Part shown: positions 1 through 9,483 of the stretch, piece after piece
Numbering within the stretch: position 1 is the stretch's first letter
Layout of the letters: the number at the start of each line of letters is the position of its first letter
DNA from: Silvimonas iriomotensis
Lineage (GTDB): Bacteria; Pseudomonadota; Gammaproteobacteria; Burkholderiales; Chitinibacteraceae
Length of the DNA: 64,000 bases
Direction of reading: 5' to 3'
Assembly: GCF_014645535.1 (NCBI RefSeq)
Contig: NZ_BMLX01000003.1
Span: 186,001 to 250,000, forward strand
Program-made: the position numbers and the translations under genes
The notes under the pieces: generated by a model
Told to the model about the DNA's origin: nothing
The model's input: only the letters and a program-made list of their open reading frames with translations
The model's database searches: none

Positions 1-596
1 CAGCGGCAGAGGTGGTCCGCGCGCAAGAAAACATGGGTGGCGATGAAAACGTGAATGCCAAAATCGCCAGTGCCCGTTCTGCCGTCACCAGGGCAGAACT
101 GGATCTGCAACAAACCACGGTCTACGCGCCCTCGCGCGGTCTGGTGACTGATCTGCAGACGGATACCGGCCAGTCTGCCAAGGCCGGTGCGCCCACCATG
201 ACGCTCATTGCCATTCATGACTTGTGGATCAGCGCCGAGATGACGGAAAACAATCTGGGGCACGTCAAAGTGGGCGATGAGGTAGGCATCGTGCTTGATG
301 TCATGCCCGGCGAAGTGCTCAAGGGCCGGGTGCGCAGCATTGGCAATGGCGTGAGCGCCGGCAAAGCCACGCCGGCCGGGAGCCTGCCCACCATCGACAA
401 CAACCGGGACTGGTTGCGCCAGGCGCAGCGCTTTCCGGTCGCGATCGAGTTTTTGCCGGAGGAACTAGGCCGGATTCATGGCTTGCGCGTGGGCGGTCAG
501 GCCGAGGTCATGGTCTTTACCGGGCAGGGCGGCTTGTTGAATGCGCTGGGCGCGCTGTATCTGCACCTGATGAGCAAGCTCTCTTATGTTTACTAG
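1..596 (+). CDS. HlyD/EmrA-type membrane fusion protein, C-terminal part (5' end outside window)
   Basis: The reading frame is already open at base 3 and runs to a stop at 594-596, so the gene begins upstream of the window. About 197 residues are visible: the end of the coiled-coil hairpin, then the lipoyl/beta-barrel part with the typical TTVYAPSRGLVTDL and LIAIHDLWISAEMTENNL stretches of HlyD-family periplasmic adaptors. Such proteins bridge an inner-membrane transporter to the outer membrane. The next gene, a FUSC-like permease, overlaps its end by 11 bases, giving an arrangement like the AaeA/AaeB aromatic-acid efflux pair. The substrate cannot be read from the sequence. Confidence 0.85.
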   Translation, partial: AAEVVRAQENMGGDENVNAKIASARSAVTRAELDLQQTTVYAPSRGLVTDLQTDTGQSAKAGAPTMTLIAIHDLWISAEMTENNLGHVKVGDEVGIVLDVMPGEVLKGRVRSIGNGVSAGKATPAGSLPTIDNNRDWLRQAQRFPVAIEFLPEELGRIHGLRVGGQAEVMVFTGQGGLLNALGALYLHLMSKLSYVY

Positions 597-1650
597 CCTG
601 CGGCTGCCGCAACCGGTGATTGATCAGCCCAGTCGCCTGGTCTTGCGCCTGGGGCTGGGCGGCGGGCTGGCGCTGGCGGCGGCGTATGGTCTGGCTTTTG
701 CGGTGCCGCATGTGTCGTTGCTGATGGCCTTGTTGTTGCTGAGTAAACCGGGACCGGCGCTTGCGCTGGGCAAGGGCGTCGTGCTGGCGGGCGTGCTCAT
801 GCTGCTGATCGGCTCTGGCGTGTTGCTGGTGCCCTTGCTGGAAAACTACGCGGTCGCTGCGCTGTTGTTGATCGGGCTGGGGTTGTTTGCCATTTTTTTC
901 ATCGGCACACGTCAATCGCACCCGCTGCTGAGCCTGTTGCTGGTCAGTTTTACCTTGATCCCGGTCGCTGGCGTGCAAGGTCAGGCGCTGGCCTTGCAAG
1001 TGGTGCATGCGCTGGCGGGCGGGGTGATCCTGGGCGCGGTGTCCGGCACGCTGATGCATCTGCTCTTGCCTGATCTGCGCCAGTTGCCCAAAGCGGCGCC
1101 GCACAAGCCAGGTGTCGAAGATGCGGTCTGGCTGGCCGTGCGCGGCGTGCTGATTGTGTTGCCGGTCTTGCTGCTGGCGCTGCAGAACCCGGCGTTGTAC
1201 ATGGCCGCCATCATGAAAACCGCCACGCTGGGCCAGCAGGCGGGTTCGCTCAATGCCAGGGACGCCGGCCGCGAGTTGCTGGGTTCAACGCTGCTTGGCG
1301 CCGGGCTGGCGCTGCTGGCCTGGCTGGGGCTAAGCCTGTGGCCCTCGTTATGGATGTACACCTTGTGGATCACCCTGGCGCTGTGCTGGCTGGGTCTGCG
1401 TTTGTATCGCATCTTGCCCACCCGGCACCCGCCGTCGTTCTGGCTGAACGCCATGATCACGCTGGTGATTTTTCTGGGGCCCGCGGTGCAGGACAGTGCC
1501 AGTGGCAAAGACGTATTGACCGCTGCGGTGATCCGGCTGGCCTTGTTTACCGGTGTCGCGCTGTATGCCTGGGCCGCCATTTATGTGCTGGAACGTGTCC
1601 GCCTCCGCTTTCATCCGGCGGGGCCGCGCAATGGAGTATCAACATGCTGA
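586..1650 (+). CDS. FUSC-like / DUF2955 inner-membrane transporter
   Basis: A 354-residue, strongly hydrophobic protein with about ten predicted membrane segments in two blocks, separated by a polar stretch around residues 165-180. This is the half-repeat layout of fusaric-acid-resistance (FUSC) and DUF2955 permeases. It probably exports a small aromatic or organic acid with the preceding fusion protein, whose 3' end it overlaps. It lacks the large cytoplasmic domain of full-length AaeB, which fits DUF2955. Its stop lies within the start of the next gene (ATGCTGA at 1644-1650), so translation is probably coupled. Confidence 0.75.
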   Translation: MFTSLRLPQPVIDQPSRLVLRLGLGGGLALAAAYGLAFAVPHVSLLMALLLLSKPGPALALGKGVVLAGVLMLLIGSGVLLVPLLENYAVAALLLIGLGLFAIFFIGTRQSHPLLSLLLVSFTLIPVAGVQGQALALQVVHALAGGVILGAVSGTLMHLLLPDLRQLPKAAPHKPGVEDAVWLAVRGVLIVLPVLLLALQNPALYMAAIMKTATLGQQAGSLNARDAGRELLGSTLLGAGLALLAWLGLSLWPSLWMYTLWITLALCWLGLRLYRILPTRHPPSFWLNAMITLVIFLGPAVQDSASGKDVLTAAVIRLALFTGVALYAWAAIYVLERVRLRFHPAGPRNGVSTC

Positions 1651-2087
1651 TGAACTTGCTGGTCGGCCTGCCGATGATGTTGCTGTGTCTGGTGGCGCAA
1701 GTGGCCATGATGGGGGTGTGCGTGCGCTATTACTTCCGGCGTGTCGCCAGAAAGGGCCGGGCCGGGTTCATGCAGGGCGGGCTGGTTGCGCTGGGGGTGG
1801 CCATGGTCTTGCTGATGATGGGCAATTTCATCCAGATTCTGGCGTGGAGCTGTTTGTTTGTCGGGCTGGGTGAGTTTACTGACTGGTATGACGCGGTGTT
1901 TCATTCGGCGGTGAATTTCACCTCGCTGGGGTATGGCGATCATGTCATGAGCAACGCCTGGAAACTCCTGGGCCCGCTGGAAACCGGCAACGGCATTTTG
2001 ATGTTCGGCATGACCGCCGCCATGATCATGGCCGTGTTGCAGGATCTGATCAAAAACAGCAACAGAGGCGCCGACGCGGGCGATTGA
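1644..2087 (+). CDS. two-TM potassium-channel-like protein
   Basis: 147 residues. The N-terminus is a membrane helix (LVGLPMMLLCLVAQVAMMGV), followed by a second helix near residues 45-70, a pore loop ending in the selectivity-filter sequence TSLGYGD (about residues 93-99) and a last helix near residues 118-132. This is the Ion_trans_2 (PF07885) pattern; the filter matches K+ channels except for S/L in place of V. The ATG at 1644 overlaps the upstream stop by seven bases. No ligand-binding domain is present. A bare channel translationally coupled to an efflux pair is unusual; it could balance charge during export, but that is a guess. Confidence 0.8.
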   Translation: MLMNLLVGLPMMLLCLVAQVAMMGVCVRYYFRRVARKGRAGFMQGGLVALGVAMVLLMMGNFIQILAWSCLFVGLGEFTDWYDAVFHSAVNFTSLGYGDHVMSNAWKLLGPLETGNGILMFGMTAAMIMAVLQDLIKNSNRGADAGD

Positions 2088-2248
2088 TGCCCCGCCTGGG
2101 CGCCATCGCGGCGGGTCACGCATCCTTCACTGCGATGACACATCCCGTTCATGGGGGTGACACATAAAGTTGTGACTATCTGCCGGCCAGTACAGGCGGC
2201 GGTCAAGGTCTGATTGGCGACAACGATTCCAACTACGACGCCAATCCC

Positions 2249-4807
2249 ATGAAACTCTCCATTCTGACGCTCGCCTGTACCGCCGCCTTGCTGACGCTGG
2301 CTGGCTGTGGCAGCGATTCTTCTTCCTCGGCCTCTGCCCCGGCCGCATCGCAAACCCTCTCTGGTGTGGCCGCGCAAGGTGTTGCCGTGGTCGGTGTGCC
2401 GGTTACGCTGACAGACAGCACCGGCGCCACGCTGCAGACTGCGGCCACCGATGCCAACGGCAATTTCTCGCTCAGCTTCAAAGGCGGCAAGGCACCCTTT
2501 GTGCTGACCGTGCCGGTGAACGATAGCGATGGCTCGCCGGCCGTGTTGTCGGCCATTGTGGCCTCTGGCAGCAGCACCACCGCTAACCTGAACCCGCTCA
2601 CCACGCTGGTGACGCAACGCGCACTGGGCCAGACGCTGACCGCCGCACCGACGGCCGCGCAGTTGTCTGCCGCCAACCCGTCGGCTGCCAGCATTGCGCA
2701 GGCGGTGACCGACGTCGATACCGTGCTGCAGCCGCTGTTTACCGCCCTGGGCGTGCCCTCAAGCGCGGTCAATGATCCCGTTGGCGCCAGCTACAGCATT
2801 GGTTCCGCGCTGGACAAGCTCTTTGATATTGCCCACATCACCGTACACAACAACACCATCAGCGTCGGCCAGCGGATTGATGCCAGCGGCCAGACCGTGG
2901 CGGCAGATGGTTCCAGCACGTATCAGTCCCTGCAGTTGCCGCTGACCGGCAAAATGCCCAATCCGCTGGCCAATGGCCCGGTTGTGGCCGCGCAGAGCAT
3001 CAGCAAGGGCGCGACTACCACGCCGATCCAGCACGTGATCGTGATCGTGGCAGAAAACCAGACCTTTGACGGTTTGTTTGGCACGTACCAGACGACCTCT
3101 GACCAGACGGTGAAAAACCTCTTGTCGCAAGGCATTGTCAATGCCGATGGCACGCCGGGCCCGAACTTTGCCCTGGCCGCGCAGAACAAAGGAACCACCC
3201 AGACCAGCTACACGCTGAACCCGACCCGCGGCAGTGCTTATGCAACGCTGCTGCAGCCAGAGAAAATCGGCATTGTTGATCTCTCGTCCTTGAGCACGGC
3301 CGGTGGCGTGGCGGACACGCGGTTCCCGGCCAACCTGCCCAATGGCCCGTTCCAGATCAGCAAGTACGTGCCGTACGCCCAACCGGATTCTTCGGCGCTG
3401 GGCGTCCAGCTGGGCCTGAGCGCAACGACCGGTGACCCGGTCCACCGGTTCTTCCAGATGTGGCAGCAAACCGGCGGCGATAACAGCAAGCTGGACATGT
3501 TCATGTGGGTGGCCGCGCAGACCGGTCAGGGTGGCGATACCAGTGGCATCACGCCGTCCAATCCGGCCCAGGGTGGCGAGCTGATGGGCTTCATGAACAT
3601 GTCGGCCGGTGATGCGCCGTACTTCAATACGCTGGCCAGAACCTACGCCATCAGCGACAACTATCACCAGTCCGTCATGGGCGGCACGGGCATGAACTTC
3701 TTCCAGGTGGCGACCGGGGACATGCCGTACTTCAACAACGCCGGCACCGTGGCGACACCGCCGTCCAGCCAGATCGAAAACCCGAACCCGTTGGCGGGTA
3801 CGGACAACTTCTACCAGCAAGACGGGTATTCCGGCGGCTCTTACGTGGGTTGTGGCGATGCCACCCAGCCTGGCGTGCAGGCCATCCTGACCCTGCTGAC
3901 GGCCAAGGGCATCGCCAGCAATTGTGACGCCGGCAAGTATTACCTGGTGAACAACTACAACCCGGGCTACGCCACAGACGGCACCACCAACCCGATCGGC
4001 CCCAACAACTACAACTACCCGCCGCAGACCGTGCCGACCATTGCCGAGGCGCTGGCCAACGCCAATGTCAGCTGGAAGTGGTACACCGGCGGGCGTGATG
4101 CGGCCGATGTCACCACCGAGAGCACGCTGCTGGCCGTTTCTTACCTGATGACCCAGCAGGGCATGACGCAATCCCAGGCCCTGGCCTACGTGGCTACAAA
4201 CCCCGGCCTGCTGGCGCAGTTTGCGCCGTCGGCCATTGCCGCCCAGTACAACGTGATTGGCGATCCGCTGGTGGCGTCGTCCAAAGTCATGACCAACGCC
4301 GCGCTCAAGGCCAACCTGGTGAACCTGACCACGTTTGACCATGACGTAGCCAGCAACACGCTGCCGGCCGTGTCTTATGTGGTGCCCAAGAACCTGGCCA
4401 GCGGCCACCCCGGCTACTCGGCCCCGGCTGACCTGGAGGCTTATCTGAAGCACATTGTGGATGAGGTCAAGGCCAACCCGGCGCTGTGGGCCAATACCGC
4501 CATCCTGATCACCACCGATGAAGGCGGCGGCCACTTTGATACCGGCCCGATCCAGAATCTGGATTTCTTTGGCGATGGCCCGCGTATCCCGATGGTGGTG
4601 GTGTCGCCGTATGCCCGCGCCGGCATGGTCGATCACACCTACTACGATCACGCCTCGGTACTGAAATTCATCGAGCGTAACTGGAAACTGGCGCCGCTCT
4701 CCAAGCGCAGTCGCGACCGCCTGCCCAACCCCGTTCAAGCGCAAAAAGCCTATCTGCCGACCAACAAGACGGCCGTGGGTGATTTGATGGCCATGTTCAA
4801 CTTCTGA
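2249..4807 (+). CDS. secreted lipoprotein phosphoesterase (phospholipase C / acid phosphatase superfamily)
   Basis: 852 residues. The N-terminus is a lipoprotein signal (MKLSILTLACTAALLTLAGC; lipobox Cys20), followed by a Ser/Ala linker and a carboxypeptidase-regulatory-like beta domain (about residues 38-90). The phosphoesterase domain (PF04185) starts near residue 258: HVIVIVAENQTFDGLFG carries the metal-binding E269-N270, and later NYHQSVMGGTG and ITTDEGGGHFD supply further metal ligands. It should hydrolyse phosphate esters at the cell surface or in the periplasm. No good Shine-Dalgarno precedes the ATG, but the lipobox fixes the start. The cytochrome peroxidase gene follows after 18 bases, so the two are probably co-transcribed. 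Confidence 0.88.
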   Translation: MKLSILTLACTAALLTLAGCGSDSSSSASAPAASQTLSGVAAQGVAVVGVPVTLTDSTGATLQTAATDANGNFSLSFKGGKAPFVLTVPVNDSDGSPAVLSAIVASGSSTTANLNPLTTLVTQRALGQTLTAAPTAAQLSAANPSAASIAQAVTDVDTVLQPLFTALGVPSSAVNDPVGASYSIGSALDKLFDIAHITVHNNTISVGQRIDASGQTVAADGSSTYQSLQLPLTGKMPNPLANGPVVAAQSISKGATTTPIQHVIVIVAENQTFDGLFGTYQTTSDQTVKNLLSQGIVNADGTPGPNFALAAQNKGTTQTSYTLNPTRGSAYATLLQPEKIGIVDLSSLSTAGGVADTRFPANLPNGPFQISKYVPYAQPDSSALGVQLGLSATTGDPVHRFFQMWQQTGGDNSKLDMFMWVAAQTGQGGDTSGITPSNPAQGGELMGFMNMSAGDAPYFNTLARTYAISDNYHQSVMGGTGMNFFQVATGDMPYFNNAGTVATPPSSQIENPNPLAGTDNFYQQDGYSGGSYVGCGDATQPGVQAILTLLTAKGIASNCDAGKYYLVNNYNPGYATDGTTNPIGPNNYNYPPQTVPTIAEALANANVSWKWYTGGRDAADVTTESTLLAVSYLMTQQGMTQSQALAYVATNPGLLAQFAPSAIAAQYNVIGDPLVASSKVMTNAALKANLVNLTTFDHDVASNTLPAVSYVVPKNLASGHPGYSAPADLEAYLKHIVDEVKANPALWANTAILITTDEGGGHFDTGPIQNLDFFGDGPRIPMVVVSPYARAGMVDHTYYDHASVLKFIERNWKLAPLSKRSRDRLPNPVQAQKAYLPTNKTAVGDLMAMFNF

Positions 4808-4825
4808 TCCACCTGAACTGCACCC

Positions 4826-6103
4826 ATGACTGTGAAGACCTTTGCACCCGCCGCACTTGCGGCGGGTTTTCTGTTGTTGTGCGCGGGCGCGGGCGCTGCG
4901 CCCACCCCGGCCCCCAAATCGGCCATCTGGGTACGTTATCCGGCGGTGCCGGACAAACTCAGCCCGGCGGCTGAACTGGGCAAGCAGATCTTCTTTGATG
5001 CCACCTTGTCCGGCTCTGGCCAGATGTCGTGCGCCACCTGCCACAGTCCGGATCACGCTTTCGGCCCGGCCAATGGTCTGGCGGTCCAGCCTGGTGGCGT
5101 GGACATGAAACATGCGGGCGCGCGCGCTGTGCCGTCGCTGCGTTATCTCACCTTTACCCCGCTGTTTACCCGCCATTACTACGTGCCGGCCTCGGAAGAC
5201 AGCGACGATGAAGGCCCGACCGGTGGCTTCATGCGCGATGGCGCCATGTCCTCACTGCGTGAGCAAATGGCCATGCCCATGCTCAACCCGGATGAAATGG
5301 CCAATGCCAGCCGCGAGGCCGTTGTCGCCAAACTGCGCCGCGCCCCGTATGCCGGTACCTTTGCCAAAGTGTATGGCGCCAATGTCTGGGCCGATCCGGC
5401 CAGGGCGTTTGTCCACGCGGGCGAGGCGCTGGAGGCGTTTGAAACCGAAGACCCGGCTTTTCATCCGTTTACCAGCAAGTTTGATGCGGTGATGTCGGGC
5501 CATGCCACGTTCAGCCCGGCTGAATTGCGCGGCCTGACGGCGTTCAGCGATCCGGACAAAGGCAACTGCGCGCAATGTCACGTTGCCTCGCCCGGGCCGG
5601 GCGGCCGCCCCGCTGCGTTTACCGATTATTCCTTTGTGGCGCTGGGCTTGCCGCGCAACAAAGAGATCCCGGCCAATCAGAACCCGGCGTATTTCGATAT
5701 GGGTTTATGCGGCCCCGTGCGCACCGACATGCGCAAGGAAACGCAGTACTGCGGCATGTTCAAAACGCCGACGCTGCGCAACGTCGCGGGCCGCACGGTG
5801 TTCTTTCATAACGGGGTGTTTCATACCCTGGATGATGCGGTGCGCTTTTACAGCGAGCGCGATAGCAAGGCCGGCAAATGGTTTCCCCGTGCCGCCAATG
5901 GCAAGGTTGATCTATACAACGATCTGCCCGTGGCTTACCGCGCCAACGTGGATCACACCGACCCGCCGTTCAACCACGGCCCGGCAAAACCGGTGCTGAA
6001 TGATGCCCAAATCCGCGACATTGTGGCTTTTCTGAAAACGCTGGATGACGGGTATTCAAGCGTGGCGGGCGGCCCGGCGCGCAATCAGCTCTCGAAGCGA
6101 TAA
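4826..6103 (+). CDS. di-haem cytochrome c peroxidase (CcpA/MauG family)
   Basis: 425 residues with a signal peptide ending near Ala24-Ala25. Two c-type haem motifs are visible: CATCH (C69, C72, H73) and CAQCH (C248, C251, H252), plus the FKTPTLRNV stretch typical of bacterial di-haem peroxidases. Periplasmic enzymes of this family reduce H2O2 with electrons from cytochromes or, in MauG-like members, oxidise a protein or small substrate. The gene lies 18 bases behind the phosphoesterase. Its 3' end overlaps the convergent response-regulator gene by 19 bases. Confidence 0.9.
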   Translation: MTVKTFAPAALAAGFLLLCAGAGAAPTPAPKSAIWVRYPAVPDKLSPAAELGKQIFFDATLSGSGQMSCATCHSPDHAFGPANGLAVQPGGVDMKHAGARAVPSLRYLTFTPLFTRHYYVPASEDSDDEGPTGGFMRDGAMSSLREQMAMPMLNPDEMANASREAVVAKLRRAPYAGTFAKVYGANVWADPARAFVHAGEALEAFETEDPAFHPFTSKFDAVMSGHATFSPAELRGLTAFSDPDKGNCAQCHVASPGPGGRPAAFTDYSFVALGLPRNKEIPANQNPAYFDMGLCGPVRTDMRKETQYCGMFKTPTLRNVAGRTVFFHNGVFHTLDDAVRFYSERDSKAGKWFPRAANGKVDLYNDLPVAYRANVDHTDPPFNHGPAKPVLNDAQIRDIVAFLKTLDDGYSSVAGGPARNQLSKR

Positions 6104-6753
6104 CCGGCGCCGTAGACCGAGTGAATCCAGGCATCGCCGGATTCACCCATTTTGCGGCGCAGGTTTTTGATGTGACTGTCTACGGCGCGGTCGGTCACCA
6201 CGCGCCGGTCCAGATAAAGATGATCCATCAACTGATCGCGCGAATAAATGCGCCCGGGCTCTGCCGCCAGCGTGCGCAGCAGGCGGAACTCGACCTGGGT
6301 CAGCCCCAGATCCTGCCCGAACAGGCTGGCGCGGCCGGCCGCGTCATCCAGACTTAGCCCGGCCGCGACCGCATCCCCCGGCGTGCGGTGATGGCGCCGC
6401 AACACGGCCTTGACCCGGGCGACCACCTCCCGCGGGCTGTAGGGTTTGCAGACATAGTCATCCGCGCCTGTTTCCAGCCCCAGCAGCCGGTCTACCTCTT
6501 CCACCCGCGCGGTGACCATGATGATGGGCGCGTCAGAAAACGCGCGCAGATCGCGGCAGATTTCGATGCCGTCCTTGCCGGGCAAGGTCAGGTCCAGCAA
6601 GACCAGATCGGGGGCCAGCGCCTTGAACTGCGTGACGGCCAGGCTGCCATCAAATACTTGCTGGCAGGTATAACCGGCGGCTTGAAGGTAGTCGCGCAAG
6701 ATGGCGGACAAGCTGGGTTCATCTTCGACGATCAGGATTTTGCCTTCGCTCAT
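6085..6753 (-). CDS. baeR: BaeR-like OmpR-family response regulator
   Basis: 222 residues: a receiver domain (residues 1-120) with the acidic pair near residues 11-12, phospho-acceptor Asp in LVLLDLTLPG and Lys in VCKPYSP, then a winged-helix DNA-binding domain (about 130-222) containing RVVTDRAVDSHIKNLRRK. The ADDYVCKPYSPREVVARVK stretch is almost the same as in E. coli BaeR. In E. coli the BaeSR system senses envelope stress and switches on RND exporters; here the pump genes lie directly on the other side of the kinase. The ATG overlaps the kinase stop by four bases. Confidence 0.9.
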   Translation of the reverse strand: MSEGKILIVEDEPSLSAILRDYLQAAGYTCQQVFDGSLAVTQFKALAPDLVLLDLTLPGKDGIEICRDLRAFSDAPIIMVTARVEEVDRLLGLETGADDYVCKPYSPREVVARVKAVLRRHHRTPGDAVAAGLSLDDAAGRASLFGQDLGLTQVEFRLLRTLAAEPGRIYSRDQLMDHLYLDRRVVTDRAVDSHIKNLRRKMGESGDAWIHSVYGAGYRFES

Positions 6754-8126
6754 GCGGCCTCCGGCAGCGACAGCGTGACGTGCAGGCCACCCAGCGCAGA
6801 GGCGCGGGCCTCGATCCGGCCGTCATGGGCTTCCACGATGTTGCGGCAAATGGCCAGCCCCAGCCCGCTGCCGCCGCTATTGCGGTTGCGTGAGCTTTCG
6901 GCCCGGTAAAAGCGCTCGAACAAGCGTGGCAGTTTGTCCGGGTCCACGCCGGGCGTGCTGTCATCCAGCGTCACCAGCAGCCGGCCCTTTTCTTGCCAGC
7001 CGCGTACTTCAACCCGGCCGCCGGCATCGGTATAACGCAAGGCGTTCTCCAGTAAATTGCCAAACAATTGCTGCAAACGGCGTTCATCTCCGTAGATATG
7101 CCGATCAGAAAAATCCAGCTGCCAGGTCAGTTGCAGGCCGGCTTGGGCAAAGCGCCCGTGGAAGGGCTGCAGGGTGCTTTCCAGCAGGACGCCGATATCC
7201 AGTTGCTCGCGCCGGTAGGTCAGGGCGCCGACATCGGTCAGCGACAGATCGTGCAGATCGTCGACCAGTTTGCCCAGCTGGTTGATCTGCGCGGCGACCG
7301 ATTGCAGCGTGCTGTGATCCATGGGGCGAATGCCATCCTGCATGGCTTCGACCTCGGCCCGCATCACCGCCAGCGGGGTGCGCAGTTCGTGCGAGATGTC
7401 GGCCATGAAATTGCGGCGTGAGCGCTCGGTGTGTTCCAGCGCCTGCGCCAGCTGGTTGAAGTCGCGGGCCAGCGCGCCGATTTCATCGCGTGATTTATCC
7501 ACCACGCGGCTGGTGTAATTGCCGGTGGCCAGCTGGTGGGTGGCGTTGGTCAAGCCATACAACCGGCGCAACAGCGTGCGCGCCAGCCAGCCGGCCAGCA
7601 GCGCCGCCACGATGACGGAGAACACGCCGATCTGCCACCACAGTTGCAACTGGGCATTGAAAAACCGCACATCGCCAGCGGCAATGGCTTGCTGGAAGGG
7701 CAGCATGGCCATCCAGCCCACCGTATTGCCGTTGACCACCACCGGCAGCAAGATCGAGTTGCGACCGGCATCCGGGTTGCCGATCACCAGGTGGTAGTGC
7801 TGGTCCAGCAGGGCAAAACGCGGCACCGCACCGGTCTGGTCAGACACTGGCGGCGAGCCGGATTCATGCCATTCGCCCGGCGCTGGCCGCATGAAATCGA
7901 ACCAGCCCTGCATGTTCTTGTGCATGAAATCCCAGTTGCCATGCGCGGCGTAGGCCGCCTCAAGACGCGGCACCACGGTATGCATGCGCTCTACGCCCTG
8001 GTCGTTCAGGTAGCCCAGAAACCCGCGCTCAAAGCTGATCCGGCCCAGCACGCCATTGACGAGCAAGACCACGGCGCAAGAGGCCAGAATGGCGATGAAC
8101 AGTTTGGCGGTCAGCCCGGGTTTCAT
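6750..8126 (-). CDS. baeS: BaeS-like sensor histidine kinase
   Basis: 458 residues from ATG 8126. I chose this start because MKPGLTAKLFIAILASC followed by RISFERGF matches the beginning of E. coli BaeS; an upstream in-frame extension to 8225 looks like leader. Order: TM1 (about 8-28), periplasmic sensor, TM2 (about 160-182), HAMP, HisKA with the DISHELRTPLAV H-box, then an ATPase domain with NLLENALRY and GGSGLGLAI. It phosphorylates the regulator encoded immediately downstream. It is divergent from the RND operon (154-base gap), the expected arrangement for a locally acting efflux regulator. Confidence 0.9.
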   Translation of the reverse strand: MKPGLTAKLFIAILASCAVVLLVNGVLGRISFERGFLGYLNDQGVERMHTVVPRLEAAYAAHGNWDFMHKNMQGWFDFMRPAPGEWHESGSPPVSDQTGAVPRFALLDQHYHLVIGNPDAGRNSILLPVVVNGNTVGWMAMLPFQQAIAAGDVRFFNAQLQLWWQIGVFSVIVAALLAGWLARTLLRRLYGLTNATHQLATGNYTSRVVDKSRDEIGALARDFNQLAQALEHTERSRRNFMADISHELRTPLAVMRAEVEAMQDGIRPMDHSTLQSVAAQINQLGKLVDDLHDLSLTDVGALTYRREQLDIGVLLESTLQPFHGRFAQAGLQLTWQLDFSDRHIYGDERRLQQLFGNLLENALRYTDAGGRVEVRGWQEKGRLLVTLDDSTPGVDPDKLPRLFERFYRAESSRNRNSGGSGLGLAICRNIVEAHDGRIEARASALGGLHVTLSLPEAA

Positions 8127-8280
8127 GGTGGGGTTCCACTCCGCGTGGTCGGTTGTCTTTTTCAAGAAATACATGGCTGCGCGGTAGAAGTCCACGTGCC
8201 GGGCAAAACTCCATATTCGCTCCACATTGTGCTTTTAGGGTACGGGTTGACCATTTACCTATTCCCGGCAGAGACAGCAC

Positions 8281-9474
8281 ATGTTTTCCCGTACCGCTTC
8301 CACCCTTGTTCCGCGCCTGCGGCTGTTGGCGATCCCCGCTTTGCTGCTGCTGGCCGCATGTTCTGAACAGTCCCCGCCGCAGATGCCTGAATCCCGGGTA
8401 GGCGTCTGGACCGTGCATGCCCGCAAGCTGGCGGTGAGCCAGACGCTGGCGGGCCGCACCGTGGCCTGGATGACCTCTGACGTACGCCCGCAAGTAGGCG
8501 GGATCATCCAGAAACGGCTGTTTACTGAAGGCCAGGACGTCAAGGCCGGGCAGGTGCTGTACCAGATTGATGCGGCCAGTTATCAAGCGGCGTATGACAA
8601 CGCCAAAGGCAATCTGGATTCCGCCCAGGCTGCCGTGCTGTCTGCCGAGCCCAAGGCGCAGCGTTACGCCAATCTGGTGAAACTGGACGCCGTCAGCCAG
8701 CAGGATCTGGACGACGCCGTGGCCACCTTGCAGCAGAACAAGGCCGCAGTGGTTGCTGCGCAGGCCTCGCTGAAAACGGCAAAGATCAATCTGGATTACA
8801 CCCGCATCACGGCGCCGATCTCGGGCCGGATCAGCACCTCGACCTACACCCCGGGCGCGCTGGTGACGGCAGGCCAGACCAACGCGCTGACCACTATCCA
8901 GCAACTGGATCCGATCTACGTCGATGTCACGCAGTCTGCCGCGCAAATGCTGGCGCTGCGTAAACAGCTTGATAACGGCCAGCTCAAGAATGTCCATGGC
9001 AAAGTGCCGGTGCAGATCCAGCTGGAAGACGGCAGCACCTACAGCCGTACCGGCACGCTGGAGTTCGTTGGGGCAACGGTGGATACCAGTACCGGCAACG
9101 TGACCTTGCGTGCGCTGGTGCCCAATCCGGACAAACTGCTACTGCCGGGTATGTACGTGCAGGCGGTGTTGCCCATGGCGCTCAATGACAACGCCATTCT
9201 GGTGCCGCAATCCGCCGTCACCCGCAACACCAGGGGTGAAGCCACCATCAAGCTGGTTGGCACGGATGGCAAGGTGATCGAGCGCGTGGTGCAGACGGGC
9301 GACGCGCAAAAAGACCAGTGGGTGATCACCGGCGGCCTCAAGGCTGGCGAACGGGTGATTCTGGAAGGCGGCAGCAACGTGCGTGCCGGCCAGTCCGTGC
9401 AAGTGCATGAGGTGCCGGGTGGCGAGGGCAGCGCATCGACCACGGCGGCCAGCCAGCCGGCCACTGCCGGTTAA
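8281..9474 (+). CDS. RND efflux periplasmic adaptor (AcrA/MexA type)
   Basis: 397 residues. Lipoprotein signal with lipobox LLAAC (Cys27), then lipoyl half-motif PQVGGIIQKRLFTEGQDV, a coiled-coil hairpin (about 100-165), the second lipoyl half ending in DYTRITAPISGRIS, and beta-barrel/membrane-proximal domains with LRALVPNP and LLPGMYVQAVLP. It couples the inner-membrane pump encoded 9 bases downstream to the outer-membrane channel. First gene of the three-gene pump operon and divergent from the BaeS-like kinase, which probably controls it. Confidence 0.95.
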   Translation: MFSRTASTLVPRLRLLAIPALLLLAACSEQSPPQMPESRVGVWTVHARKLAVSQTLAGRTVAWMTSDVRPQVGGIIQKRLFTEGQDVKAGQVLYQIDAASYQAAYDNAKGNLDSAQAAVLSAEPKAQRYANLVKLDAVSQQDLDDAVATLQQNKAAVVAAQASLKTAKINLDYTRITAPISGRISTSTYTPGALVTAGQTNALTTIQQLDPIYVDVTQSAAQMLALRKQLDNGQLKNVHGKVPVQIQLEDGSTYSRTGTLEFVGATVDTSTGNVTLRALVPNPDKLLLPGMYVQAVLPMALNDNAILVPQSAVTRNTRGEATIKLVGTDGKVIERVVQTGDAQKDQWVITGGLKAGERVILEGGSNVRAGQSVQVHEVPGGEGSASTTAASQPATAG

Positions 9475-9483
9475 GGACGCGCC

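Noticed and set aside
2759-5176. Long minus-strand open frame of about 800 codons opposite the phosphoesterase and peroxidase genes
   Set aside because: Arg/Gly/His-rich composition without any family motif; it mirrors GC-rich codons of real plus-strand genes.
8226-8280. A BaeR box between the kinase and RND genes
   Set aside because: I searched for the E. coli-type T-rich box and saw nothing close enough to call.
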